Assembly (NCBI RefSeq): GCF_963675165.1
Contig: NC_087385.1
Location: 5,601,412 to 5,665,411, forward strand
DNA from: Halichondria panicea
Lineage: Eukaryota > Porifera > Demospongiae > Suberitida > Halichondriidae
Direction: 5' to 3'
Length of the DNA: 64,000 nt
Position 1 is the stretch's first letter; each line of letters begins with the position of its first letter. The position numbers were made by a program, and so were the translations under genes. A model generated the notes under the pieces. It saw only the letters and a list, made by a program, of their open reading frames with translations. It did not search any database and was not told the origin of the DNA. Positions 1 through 11,203 of the stretch are shown here, piece after piece.

Positions 1-72
1 CATTATGTTATACAATGATCGTCAATAGTCAACATAATGTCTCCCTCCTCTCCTCTACTCTACTCTACTCAC

Positions 73-2108
73 CTGGATAACTCCACCCACTTTGCTTGCT
101 TGGGAGGTAGCACATCGTACTGACTCTCTCCATAGAGACGGACATCAAACGATGAGTCCTGTCAGACCGTGAACAAAACATAGTGAAGAGATACACCATG
201 TCGGTTATCTCTGCTCGTCTGCTCATTCCTTACAAGTAGGATCTTACAATGTACCCCTCCCCTGTACTACAGCAAGCCATGGCATTTCTTGGCTAGCTTC
301 CTGAGACCGTACTGTGCACAGTAAAGTGGCGCACAGCTATCGGTTGGCATACAAAACATGTGGGAGATACCTGAGCTCATCAGTGGAGAATGCTCAGAAT
401 AATAGAAACCAGTTTACCAAGAAACAGCTCGGGGATATTAGCATCTCAAGAATTTGTTACCTTGAGCAGCCAATGCTTCTGTCCGGAGCTGTCACAGCCA
501 AGCAGTGGCTTGCAGAACGGCCCTTCTAACATTTCTTTTGTCAGCTCACTCTTGAAGCTCATGTTGTAGTCAAACTGCTCCTCACAGCACAGCTACAGGG
601 TCAGGGTATTTTTGAGATCCAATTAAAAGACATAAATCCAGTACAATAAAACTGAGAGAACAACAGCAGAGTATAATCTTCGCATGACCACCCCCCCCCC
701 CCCCCTAAAATCGTATTTAGTGCAAGATATAACAAAAGTGTTTGTGGGCTGCTGTTTTGTTTTGGCATTAACATTAAGCGGATCGAGCGCTACATGTCAG
801 ATGTTTAACACAAAGTTGTAGTAGCTCCTTTCAACGACAGAAAAACTGTTTGTAATGCAATTTACATCCAATTAACATTCTTCAAATGCTATGTTTACTG
901 TTACTACGGTGAAGTTGGCAAAGCAACAGAGAAAATTAGAAGCATTAAAGCATTATATCTTTGAGCTGTTTTCCAATCCAAAATCACTGATCTTTAAAGT
1001 GTATAACGTATGCATTTAAAAGTGTTGTTTTGCTTCCACTAATGACATGAAAACAAAACTATACGGAGGGGTGTAGTTCACGAATTAGCAATCCCAGAGA
1101 AATGCCATAAACAGAGGTAGCTTTCAATCAGCAATGTCAGTAAACACTCAAATTGCTATACCAGGTATACGCCATTAGGGGGAGGTGAAGTCACAACTGA
1201 TTAACACAGTGTAGGTTCCAAATGCAACTCACGCGGAACAGTTTGAGTCTGACTTGAGCTGACAGCTCATGGTAGGGAACAGCCTCACCGCAGAGCTCGT
1301 GACGTCTAGCGCACTGTGTAGAGGGGGTGTGGTTAAATATCTTAGCTTTGAGCTAATACCAACTAGACCGATATGGCCGGAACAGTAACAACATGAATGA
1401 GGATACCTCAGTGTTGTACAGTGTACATGAATAAATATGGTACATTAAGGTAGAACCTCGATTATCTGAGGTCAGACAACTGATAAGCGAATGGATAAGC
1501 TACGCCTACTTCTGTACGTGGTCCATTAGCACCCACTTAATTAATGTTATTATGCATGTGCATTTAATGAACGAGGTTGATGTAGAGAATTTTCCTAGTC
1601 GGATAATCGCCGGAGGTTCTACTGTATATTGCGCGGTAGTGTTTTGTGTGTGCGTGAGGGTCAAGTGTGAGGTACGTATGTTACCTTGACAGCAGAGCGC
1701 TGCCACTCGACCCGAGCCACTCTGTATGATGTGTTTAGAAGGCGCCAATGAATGAGAGCCAGTTGGCTTTCACCAGCTGGACACCCTGCATAGATATATG
1801 GTAGGGATCGTCAGTATAACAACTATCATTCAAATATTGATTTTTGGGCTTTTTTATAAACTCTTCCTGTGTACTCTTTTTAATACTTTTTAGGGTTTAT
1901 GAGGCTCACCTTGTTCAAAGAAGTTTTCTAAGCTGCTCAATGTGACCGGGGGAAGCTTCAATAGTGGACCAAATGTTTGGATAAAAATGTAGGCTTGAGC
2001 AAAGTCTGGTGATGACGAAATAGACACAGGTCCATTTTTGGACAGGACTCTCCCTTCCATTTCGCTAGTCCTTCCTTCTACAGAATAGAGAAGGTCTTCA
2101 TATCTCAC
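73..2108 (-). CDS. RSF1: RSF1-like remodeling and spacing factor, DDT/WHIM N-terminal region (partial)
   Basis: Five exons can be joined in frame: 2108-1910, 1785-1685, 1313-1233, 592-461 and 158-73. Each has an AG acceptor and a GT donor. The gene runs off the left edge, and its first exon upstream of 2108 was not found; the first codon shown here is GTG after an acceptor, not a start. The first exon encodes a DDT-type helix bundle (motif FIQTFGPLLKLPPVTLSSLE). The following exons match the region after the DDT domain of human RSF1 in order, including CEEQFDYNMSF and KHWLLK followed by FDVRLYGE. RSF1 partners the ISWI ATPase SNF2H in nucleosome spacing in the nucleus. Only about 200 residues are visible, so the PHD finger and acidic tail are outside the window. 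CECR2 or another DDT protein is less likely because the conserved order follows RSF1. Confidence 0.78.
691..705. repeat. poly-C homopolymer tract
   Basis: A run of 15 cytosines lies in the 640-bp intron between two RSF1-like exons (592-461 and 1313-1233). The rest of that intron shows no coding potential or recognisable element. Confidence 0.9.
1445..1627. mobile_element. Short pogo/Tigger-like MITE
   Basis: About 180 bp are bounded by imperfect terminal inverted repeats. The left end reads TAGAACCTCGATTATCTGA and the right end, reverse-complemented, reads TAGAACCTCCGGCGATTATCCGA with a small insertion. This core is typical of pogo-type Tc1/mariner elements. TA dinucleotides flank the ends. 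There is no transposase, so it is a non-autonomous element. It lies within an RSF1-like intron (1684-1314). Confidence 0.65.
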
Positions 2109-2253
2109 CTAAAACTTGGTTGTATTTTAGCATGTGCCTTTTATTTACAACACGTGAAAACACGTGAATTCTTCTGCAAGCTCAGCAGCCCCACCCACTC
2201 TTTCTACTGGTAGTCAACCAGATAACAATCTGTGTAATCTGCTCCTGAGCATT
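2109..2253. promoter_or_regulatory. Short head-to-head promoter, two CACGTG E-boxes
   Basis: Only 145 bp separate the first visible RSF1-like exon (minus) from the beta-lactamase-like start codon (plus). Two perfect CACGTG boxes at 2151-2156 and 2161-2166 are one helical turn apart, the arrangement bound by USF/MITF/Myc-type bHLH factors. Because the first RSF1-like exon is missing, part of this interval may be transcribed. Confidence 0.5.
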
Positions 2254-4195
2254 ATGAGAGTTGCAGCTCCTCTTCTCCTTTGCCTTGCCTCCTTGGCCAA
2301 TGCTTTCTTCCCTAGCAGCTACCTGAAGGGAGCACCCTCCCAAGACCTCTGCCCCATACCCCCAGATCCCTACGCCTCTCCTAGCCAGGTGAAGGTGAAG
2401 TTGATGACAGCGCTGGAACAGTTAACCAAGGACATTTCTGAGCTGGTGAAGAACGATGTGGGAGGGACTGTGGTGAATGTGGTGTATCGAGACGCAGTGA
2501 TTTGGAGCAAAGGATTTGGAGTGAAAAATATGTCAGGTGTGTACAGTTCCCGTGTGGCCCCATGATTGGTGTGTTTAATGCCTTTTTTCTACAGCCTCGG
2601 GTCCAGAAAATATAGTTGATGGCGACTCAATATTTCGCATTGGTTCGGTTACAAAAGTCTTCACTGCAATGATGATGCTTCAACTGAGGGATATGGGCTC
2701 CATCGATTCCCTGTATTCTGATGTGACGACAGTCCTTCCAGAACTGAAAATCAAGAATCCATTCAAGCATAAGAGAAGTATCACTTTTGATCAACTTGCA
2801 AGTCACATGTCTGGCCTACCTAGAGAAACGCCTTGTCCAAGCATTTTTTTTGAAGGCTGCAATGCTTCATTTAATGAGATTTATGCAAATCTGTCGCGGA
2901 TGGAGCTGACCTATCCTCCTGGTACCTGGCCACAGTACTCCAACCTCGGTGTGGCTGTTCTCGGTCGAGCATTAGAGAAAGTTGCTGGAGATACGTGGGA
3001 ACATATGCTTGAGCGGATGATTTTAAAGCCTCTTGGAATGTCTAGTACAGGAATTAAGCCAAATGTGATGAATCATTTAGCTGTGGGTTATGCACCGGAT
3101 GGTACTGTTGCGAGTATGTCCATTATATCATATGCAACGTGTATTCTTATCGTTCCCCTCCCATTAGAATTGATTGACATTGGGTTTGAGGCTCCAGCAG
3201 GTCAACTGTACTCAACTGCAAACGACCTCAGCAAGCTCATGATGTCAATAATGAATAACATTGACCCACTCTTCCCTTCCAATAACTCGGCAAGTGCTCA
3301 AACAAAACTGCTTCAATTTTAATTAATAACCTTTCTTCATGCACAGCTCTTAGACAGTGAGACTCTTCGAGAGTGGATGCAGCCAGTGTACATGTACAAA
3401 GATGGTCGAGGATTTGGTCGACCTTGGGAGCTCGTGCCAATCACTAACTACACACTCCGTACCAAAGGAGGGTCTATCAATGGATATAGTGCAGAGTTCA
3501 TAATGGCAGTAAGTGTTTATGTATGAGCTCCACCCTTGTACTCTCAACAGGCAGTGTATTACTTCAGGTTCTAGTATTTTAATAAGCCCTATAGTTATTA
3601 GACAGTCATTCCATGAAGGTAATCTACTAATGTTGATTTCTGAACACACTGCAGCCAGAGATAAAGACTGGAGTTGTTATAATGAGTAGCTGTCTAGGTT
3701 GCCCATCCTTCCGAAATGTGACTGAGCGTGGAATGGCGATGATTTCTACTCTTAGCAGCCATCTCTTTGACACTGACCTTCTTCCTCCAGTGAACTTGCC
3801 TCTCAACCTTCAAGAGTTCGTGGGTTCCTACACTGGTAAAGTGTTTCCTGGGAGAAAGGTGAAATGTTTTTCTGTGTATTAAAATTATTATTCTGTGTCT
3901 CATAACACGACACTTTTCCCCATAGGATGTGCTTTCAGTGGCAGTGGGAGAATTGCATGGACAAAAGGTATTGCTTGGCCATCTAGGAGATTTTGCAGTG
4001 AAACTAGACTGGAAGCCAGATATGGCTAAAGATATGTTCCAGATCTCTGGCCGAGGCTCTTGGCCATTACCTTGCCCATTCATTTCTGCTGGCATGCTCG
4101 GACAGTACGTAGAATTTCTACGAGACACGAGTGGAGAAATCAATGGAATGATTATTGAAGGACTATTTCCTGGAATAATTTTTGTGAAAAGCTAA
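2254..4195 (+). CDS. Secreted serine beta-lactamase-like protein (class C/LACTBL1-type), copy 1
   Basis: Six exons: 2254-2536, 2595-3113, 3168-3293, 3354-3508, 3655-3858 and 3926-4195 (TAA). The 1557 coding bases give 518 residues. The ATG at 2254 is chosen because it begins a signal peptide (MRVAAPLLLCLASLANA). The penicillin-binding/class C fold is shown by SVTK (the SxxK nucleophile motif) early in exon 2, YSN (the YxN motif) in PQYSNLGVAVLGRALE, and TKGGSINGY where the KTG/HTG motif is expected. Animal members of this family (LACTB, LACTBL1) are serine hydrolases or peptidases, not antibiotic-resistance enzymes; the substrate here is unknown. The secretion signal argues against mitochondrial LACTB. 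A paralogue lies inverted at 8832-11038. Confidence 0.88.
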
Positions 4196-4732
4196 TTTTA
4201 AACAATAATTATGTACACTTACAACTTTACAATTAAATTGTGGTGCTTTCGTTTGGCGTAGAGATTGCATGTGTGTAGATAATACTCATTGTTCATGCAC
4301 TCCTGATTGTACTTATAGTAATTGTCTAACAACACATGTTTTCAATGTATAATTTAATTTATAGTACAGTTAGTACATCAGCTCTTTGTTTTTTCTCCCT
4401 TGTTGTCTTGCGGCCTAGAATCGAGGCTCAATATACTGCACATGCGCAGACTGTCCACCGTGTCGTCCATGTGATCTTGAGAAGTAAATTTCATCACATA
4501 CGATATACGTACATAGATAAAAGCTAGGACTAAAGCTACTATACTACAGTGTGCTGTACTTGCACATGAAAATAAACATCTCCATAGTACAGTGAGGAAG
4601 AGGTATATATTAATGCTTGTAGATGGTGTGAGTGTGCTCTTTATAGAATAGCTTTGTTTGCTTGTCCCTTTGTATCTATGCTTTGTCATACCATAATTGG
4701 AATGTTTGTATGTCCTGTGTAGGTATTAAAAG
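4196..4732. other. Intergenic, no gene seen
   Basis: This 537-bp A+T-rich interval lies between two plus-strand genes. It should hold the 3' UTR of the beta-lactamase-like gene and the promoter/5' UTR of the SR-protein gene. Short open frames here lack splice-site support and similarity. Confidence 0.6.
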
Positions 4733-7700
4733 ATGTCGTTTGTAAGACGCGAGGAGAATCTTGAGAGCAAGATCATCATCCGAAACTACTCACATGACCT
4801 CACCGAGGGGGATCTCACCATCATGTTCGAGAAATACGGCAAAGTGGATGACTGTGAGCATACTGTATTTTTTTTATTGTCAAAGCAATGTTCTAGTTTG
4901 TAATTGTACATGAATTTTACACTTGTGGTTGAAGCGTTTCACTCAACTATTAAAGTCCATACATGATGCTAGAAGCATGTACAGTGAATATACTATTAAG
5001 GCATAGTGAGAAATTAAATTTAAGTGCTAGAATTTGAGCGCCTTGTAGTAATCATTAATGCATGACTGCAGTGTTCTCGCCCAAGGACAAGGAGACACGG
5101 AAGCCGAGAGGATTCACATTCTGCCAGTATCGGAGGAAAGAGGATGCAGAGGACGCAGTCAAGGGAATGAATGGAAGGGTGAGTGGGTGTTCTATGTGAT
5201 TGGTAATGTGGTGCCTAATAGCGTGTACTCACAGTAAGGTCTAGATGGCAAAGTATTGTATCGATTACTAGCCAGTATGAAATTAGATTTTAGATTCAGT
5301 GAAATTCAGTGCGCGCGGTTGTTAGTCGAAGTGGGTTCCAGTGTCAACTCTCAGTAACTTCACACTCTACATAATTATGTTACAAGGATCTATTTGCACC
5401 AAGGCTGTAATTTGTAAATTCTGGAGCAGGGATGTGCCCACACTGGTCGGTGGTATTTGGTACTAACCACCTCTGGACAAAAGCAACCACCACTAGACAA
5501 ACATAACCAGGCCTAAAAAGGAGGCATATTTGTGTGTTACCGTATATCAGGTTTCGAATTTGACGTTCTTTTGATTATGCATTGCAGAATTTTCGCATAA
5601 TTCGCAATTGGCTAAAACGCAAAGAGTGAGCAGGCGCATACAATTTTTCCATGTAATTTGCGTAGTAAGGAATGCTATCGTGTCATTCATTAATCAAAAC
5701 CCAATACACGGTCACCACTTCAATAATTCTGTGCACATCACTGCTAGAGAAGTGTTCATTCTCTTTGTCTAAATTGTATACATTCTGCACTATGTGATGC
5801 TTAGGATATGGGGGGCAAGAAACTATCAGTGGAGTTCTGTCGTATCCCGAGGCCAGACAATCGAGACAGAGACAGGGGGAGGCCTAGAGACAGAGGCAGA
5901 GATAGAGATAGAAGACGAAGTCATAGCCCCTATCGAAGCAGACGCCGCTCGAGATCACGCTCACGAGACAGAGGGCGTGGCAGAGACCGTGATCACAGCA
6001 GAGAGAGAGAATTATGGTCTGCCGTTAAGGAAGACTACCTTAGGGGAGGGGACTTTCCCCCACTACCGGGTCGATTTGACCCTTATGGCATACCGTTACC
6101 CCCACGTCCATCTGATTTCCCTCGTCACCCCCTAGGGGGCCCAATGCCACCTCCTGGCCCACGACCAAGGTCCGGGCTGCTTGATCCCCCTTTTCCTTTA
6201 CCCCCAGACGGCCCCAGTGGGGGGCCTCCCAGCCGAGGAATTCCCCCACCACCTAGAGGGGGAGGCTACGCAGATGACCTGCCACCACCTGGAATGAGGG
6301 ACAGCTACGGAACTGGACCACCACCTAGTCGTGGAGGGTACTCAAGTGGGCGTGGTAAGTGGGTCATGAGTTACACTTCCTGTGAGGAATAGCGGAGACA
6401 CAGTGCTACTACATGTAGTTGGGTAGTGAATTTATATAATTATACATAGCTCTTGGAAGGTATTATATTTGTATGAGAGGTTTGCTAACTTCCGTTGATG
6501 GAAGACTACTTGTCAGTGCCAGTTATTGCAAACACTTAGACTGGCTGCAGTTTCTACCCAACTTTTTAGTATATACACGCAAAATTCACTATGCCTCGAT
6601 GCGCATGCGCACGTGAGGTATATGGTAGTGCAAGTAAGAGCTTTGGCCAGGATTTTTTATTTGTAGATTTGCGTAGTTCTCGAGTTATGTGACCATTCCA
6701 GTCTCTTTAGGATGGTCGTATCAAATTTGTCGTTGCTATTCTACATACTAGTTAGCACACTAGCTATAGGCTATTGGTAGCTGCAAGAGTAAGAAAGATC
6801 ATGATTTCCCACTACGTTACACCAATTCTGCATAATTATACCTGCACATAAAAGTTAAGTTAAATAGATCTTGTAGCTTCATGTTGTATAATGTAGTTTC
6901 CACCGAAGCATCAGCATATGCAATGGTTTAATTGTAATCCTGATTTACATAGAGCATCGTGTTATACCTACCTAATGATTCTACAGTCCATATACATTAT
7001 ATGTTTAACCCTGATGGCTCTGCACTCTGTGTAGGCGCACCCTCATCTTCCAGTCACTACGGACCACCTCCAACTTCAGGGGGTAGAGACTACCACGATG
7101 ACCCCTACTATTCTGAACGTCAGGGTGGCCCTCCAGGAGGATCCAGCTACAGACCACCACCAGATACAAGTAGCTACTCCTCTAGACTACCTCCTGAGGT
7201 TACACCATCCAGCGGGCGAGACTACCCACCCCATAAGAGTGACCCCTACGATAGCTACCCAAGTGGTGGTCCACCTCCTTCGCAGTCAAGAGATGCCTAC
7301 TCCTCTTATAGTAACGGCAGCAACTCCTATAGATCTAGTGGACCTGCGAACACCCCCAGTGCTCAAGCCTCCACCAGTCGATTCTCATCATCATCCACCG
7401 GCCCTGGCTCCACCTACGGCAGCGGCCAACCGAAATCTGATTACTCCTCCTCAGGTTGATAGCATTTGTAATGTGTATCCAAGGGCTATGTGTATCCAAA
7501 GGCTATGTGCTGGTTGTTAGTGTATTGTGTTGGAAATTGTATTTAGTTTATCATCTGTTCAGTGTCAGTATAATACTAGGTGCATTCACATGTAGATCTA
7601 TATATCCCTGTTCAGACCCCTACTACGGCAGCAACAGAGGTCCCTCATCAAGTTACACCAGTGACCCTCCCAGTCGCCCACCACCCTCAAACCCCCCAGC

Positions 7701-8079
7701 AGATCGATACGGAGCTTCCTCCAGTGGTGAGGGAAGGTCCAGCTTCCCGAGCAGCTCTGGCATAGGGAGTAGCTACAGCAGCAGTAGTGGACAAAGAGGC
7801 TACGATTCTTCCGGTTATAGTGGCCCCAGAGGTGGGGGTACCGGGTATGGAGCGAGCACTACCAGTCCACTGGGTAGGGGAGCCTCCAGATCTGCCGGCT
7901 ACTCCTCACTGGGACCACAGGGAAGAGGTGATGGCTTTACCAGCTCAACCCAGGCAGCCCCCAAAGTCGGATATTCAGCATTCAATGCCTCCTCTTCTAC
8001 TCAGAGGACCCAGCCCTCTGCCGGAGGAGCTAGTCAGGGCTATGGGGCTCAGGATTACAAACCGGGTTCTAGATACTAG
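4733..8079 (+). CDS. SR-type RNA-binding protein: RRM, RS region, long Pro/Gly/Ser/Tyr-rich tail
   Basis: Five exons: 4733-4853, 5072-5178, 5805-6354, 7035-7454 and 7616-8079 (TAG), totalling 1662 bases or 553 residues. The first ~90 residues form one RRM, with RNP2-like IIIRNY and RNP1-like RGFTFCQY. An RD/RS stretch follows (RSRRRSRSRSRDRGRGRDRD). The remainder is low-complexity, rich in P, G, S and Y, as in many RNA granule and splicing proteins. The likely role is nuclear pre-mRNA processing. I cannot assign an orthologue: the domain order fits several SRSF/RBM-like proteins. The 626-bp and 680-bp introns on either side of exon 3 contain nothing recognisable. Confidence 0.85.
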
Positions 8080-8831
8080 CCAACACGAGAAACTAACTTT
8101 GAACAAGTGTATTTTGTATTTACCTTTTGTTAGACGCTTGTATACATGTGTTGGTGTTTGGACTACTTTAGTTAGAATTCCTTTAAGCTGTTGACTGTTT
8201 CTCACTGGATTTACATGGTTTTCTACTATTGGCGAGATTTAAAAAGCTTTGATGTGGTGTAAATGCATAACATTGTAGGTAGGTGTACAGTAGATCCTCA
8301 CTAATCCGAATAGAGTGGGACCAGAATACATGAATTTCCTGATTAATGTCGTTAAACGATTATGAATATCATTAACGAAGCAGCTTCCATTCTGGCGGCC
8401 ATAGTAATAGCATATTCTCTCTAATAGAGCGAGTCGTTTTCGCAAGGTATTGAGCATGTTGTTAATAGAAAATTATTGATGATTCAGCAAAGCTATTCTA
8501 GTGACAGCCCCTCATTTTGTCTGCGAGGTTTCAGACTAAAGGGGTCCGTATTAGCGAGGGTATACTGTACAATTGCCACTCGTATGATTGTGTTACAGTG
8601 GGTGTAGCTATTAAATGGGGAAGGTACTGAAGCAGTGCGATAGCTGCAAGATCCTGATCTACTCCAGAAGGCAACGGAGGTATAGTCTACCTTACACACA
8701 AACGTTGACTACAATCCAATTTAGTGACAATTTATGTTCGTGTAATGTTGTAACATACACTTTTCTGATATACAATGTCATTTTATACTGTTAAAATTAT
8801 TTGTCCAACAGTGCACACACACAGGTCCAAA
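8080..8831. other. Convergent intergenic region with a MITE
   Basis: This interval separates the 3' ends of the SR-protein gene (plus) and the second beta-lactamase-like gene (minus). Apart from the MITE at 8286-8569 it contains only UTR-like A+T-rich sequence. Confidence 0.6.
8286..8569. mobile_element. pogo-like MITE, second copy type
   Basis: The ends are inverted repeats starting TACAGTAGATCCTCACTAAT on the left and, reverse-complemented, TACAGTATACCCTCGCTAAT on the right. The CAGTAgAnCCTC core is the same as in the element at 1445-1627, but the interior differs. No transposase is encoded. Confidence 0.6.
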
Positions 8832-11038
8832 TTACGAGTCTTTCTTGTAGACCTTGCCATAGACAGTTCCTGGCAGAGTGAGACTAGCGATGGCTCCCTC
8901 CCCCCTTTGGAAGTATACCCTCTGTCCGATGTGTCCTCCGTGTAGTATGTAACAGGAGAAGGTTCTTGAAAATCCCTGAAGACTGATTTGGAAGGAGTCA
9001 TCCCCTGTCCATTCTAAGTAAGCCGGATAGCCACCTTGTTGCATGGAGAGGATTGGACCTCCGTATAATGTTGTTAGAGTGACATTCAATGTGTCCTGTG
9101 TATATATGTATGAATGGAGTAGGTTAATCAAACATTTTCTATTGTGTGTAAACGTAGTGAATACCATTTAGCCTCACCTTTGCTCCATCCACAATAGTTG
9201 AGTATGCCCCTGTGTATTCTGCTATATTGTTAGGCGCCTGTGGCGGTGGTTGTAACCTTAACAACTGTTTCTCTGTTTCCAGGACGAGGCTTTCCATGAT
9301 CCCGATGATGTCATAGTGGGATAAGCAATTGTCGCAACTCTGAAGGAGCACGAACCCCGTCTTGAGCTCATTCTGTGAGATAATTGAAACTGACTATCAT
9401 TGAACATTAATTGTTTACTTGAACAATGGTTTTTACTTTATTATGTATAATATTATAACATTTTACTATTTTCTCGAATCAATTCAATGACGCTTATTGA
9501 TGTACATACCACCATCTGGATTTCAGACATGTAGCCATTGATTCTCCCATCTTTTGTGTGTGCTGTGTAGTTGCCCAATGTGAGCAGCTCCCACGGGTAG
9601 CTAAAGCCTGTAGTATCTGGGTATAAGTAGGCTGGCTCCACCCATTCTCTGACAGTCTCACCATCCAGAATCTGAGAGGATGGATAAAATAAGGAAGGGT
9701 CACAATGAACAATTCTGTAGCTCTACAAGACTTTTCTTTTTAGCACGGGTATATATATAATTATAATTATAGTCTTATAGATAATAGGTTTCAGGGAGTT
9801 ACATTACATGTAAGTATCTTACTTGTCCTGTACTTTTGTCGACCGGCTTGTCATCTTTGAATACTAGCATCATTATTTTCGCTAAGTCTGAGACAGTTGA
9901 GTAGGTTTGACCAGCTGGTGCATCCCAGCCCATAGATACAAAATCTGCATGTGAGTGTTCACTGTGTAAGGCACACTGGCATTCAGATAGTAAAACGAGG
10001 GAAATTTGAAATTTAGGAGTTATGAATTTGTGTGGTGTATTACAAACTTACTAGCCTGTGAACCGTCTTTGTAATAACCAAGAGCAAGCTTTGCAATATC
10101 CTTGTCAGTGTATTCATTTCCAGAGTTGACAATCCCCAGAGGGTCAAATACCAAGTTCTGCACAGCATCTTCCCATTTGCCAGTTCCATGTACCTTCTCG
10201 AGTGCTCTGCCCAGCAGTCCAAATCCCAGGTTGGAATAAAGTGGTTGGCTCCCAGGTGGGTACAACAACTCAATGTCTGCTAAATTCTTATAGATCTCCT
10301 CATCCGATAGAGTGCACCCTGTTTCAAACAGGTCTTCACACGGTGTTGCCCTTGGCAGCCCAGACATGTGACTCATAAGCTGGCGAAAAGTGACCCCTCG
10401 ATTGGTCTTAAACGGATTCTTTATGGTGAATTCTGTGAGGTAATCAGTAACATCTGCATTGAGTGAAGACAGTAATCCTTCATCCCTCAGGATCAGTGTG
10501 AGTAGAGATGTGAGTACTTTAGTGATGGAGCCAATCCTAAAACCAGTGTCTTGACTTGGAGCACCTCTGTTAGGGTCTGCAGAAATACAAGCCCCACCCC
10601 CCTTTCTGTCAACATGGTCTGCATAGCTAAAGCATCAAGCTTACCAACTCAGTAACAGTAAGGGCTTATAAAGAGAAGTTTTTCTTTTCTCTTTATAAGC
10701 TCATTAGTATACTAGCTACCCAGTTGATTTAATAGTTAATACTCACTTTTCATGTCTATGAGTCCAAACCCCTGACTCCAAATCATTGCATCCCTGTACA
10801 CAAGGCCGACAACAACACCTCCAGGAGACTTGTCCCCACTCAGAGCAGCTTGTATTTTATTCTCTGCTTCTTTGAATGAGCTCTGCATTGTCATGGCATG
10901 CAAGATATCCTCTGTTTTGACAATGGGTCTTGGGTGGCTCTGACAGAAAGGGGACAAATTATTTACCCTCCCCTTCATGGGGTTACCTGACACATGCAGC
11001 AAGAAGCAACATAGTACTAAACAAGTGAAGTTCTTCAT
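8832..11038 (-). CDS. Secreted serine beta-lactamase-like protein, copy 2 (inverted paralogue)
   Basis: Six exons: 11038-10747, 10576-10052, 9944-9823, 9671-9510, 9372-9178 and 9095-8832, totalling 1560 bases or 519 residues. The chosen ATG at 11038 opens a signal peptide (MKNFTCLVLCCFLLHVSGNP); an in-frame ATG at 11059 would add seven charged residues before it. Motifs: SITK (SxxK), YSN in PLYSNLGFGLLGRALEK, and HTKDGRINGY at the third motif, where copy 1 has KGG. Exon phases and the number of exons match copy 1, so the two are duplicates. The KGG-to-KDG change could affect activity. The substrate is unknown. Confidence 0.88.
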
Positions 11039-11203
11039 CTCTTCTCTCTCAATTACCAATCACATGATAAAAATGTTATTCATAGCTTTCTACTGGTCTG
11101 CAACATTCCAATGAACCAAAATGAGGTATCTGACACAAAACAAAAAAAATGTATGGGTATGTGGTAATTATAACTGTTGGTGATCATGTATTATTAGTTA
11201 ACT

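Noticed and set aside
1506-1748. Minus-strand ORF of 80 residues overlapping the MITE
   Set aside because: It overlaps the real RSF1-like exon 1785-1685 in a different frame and runs through the MITE; it has no recognisable protein features.
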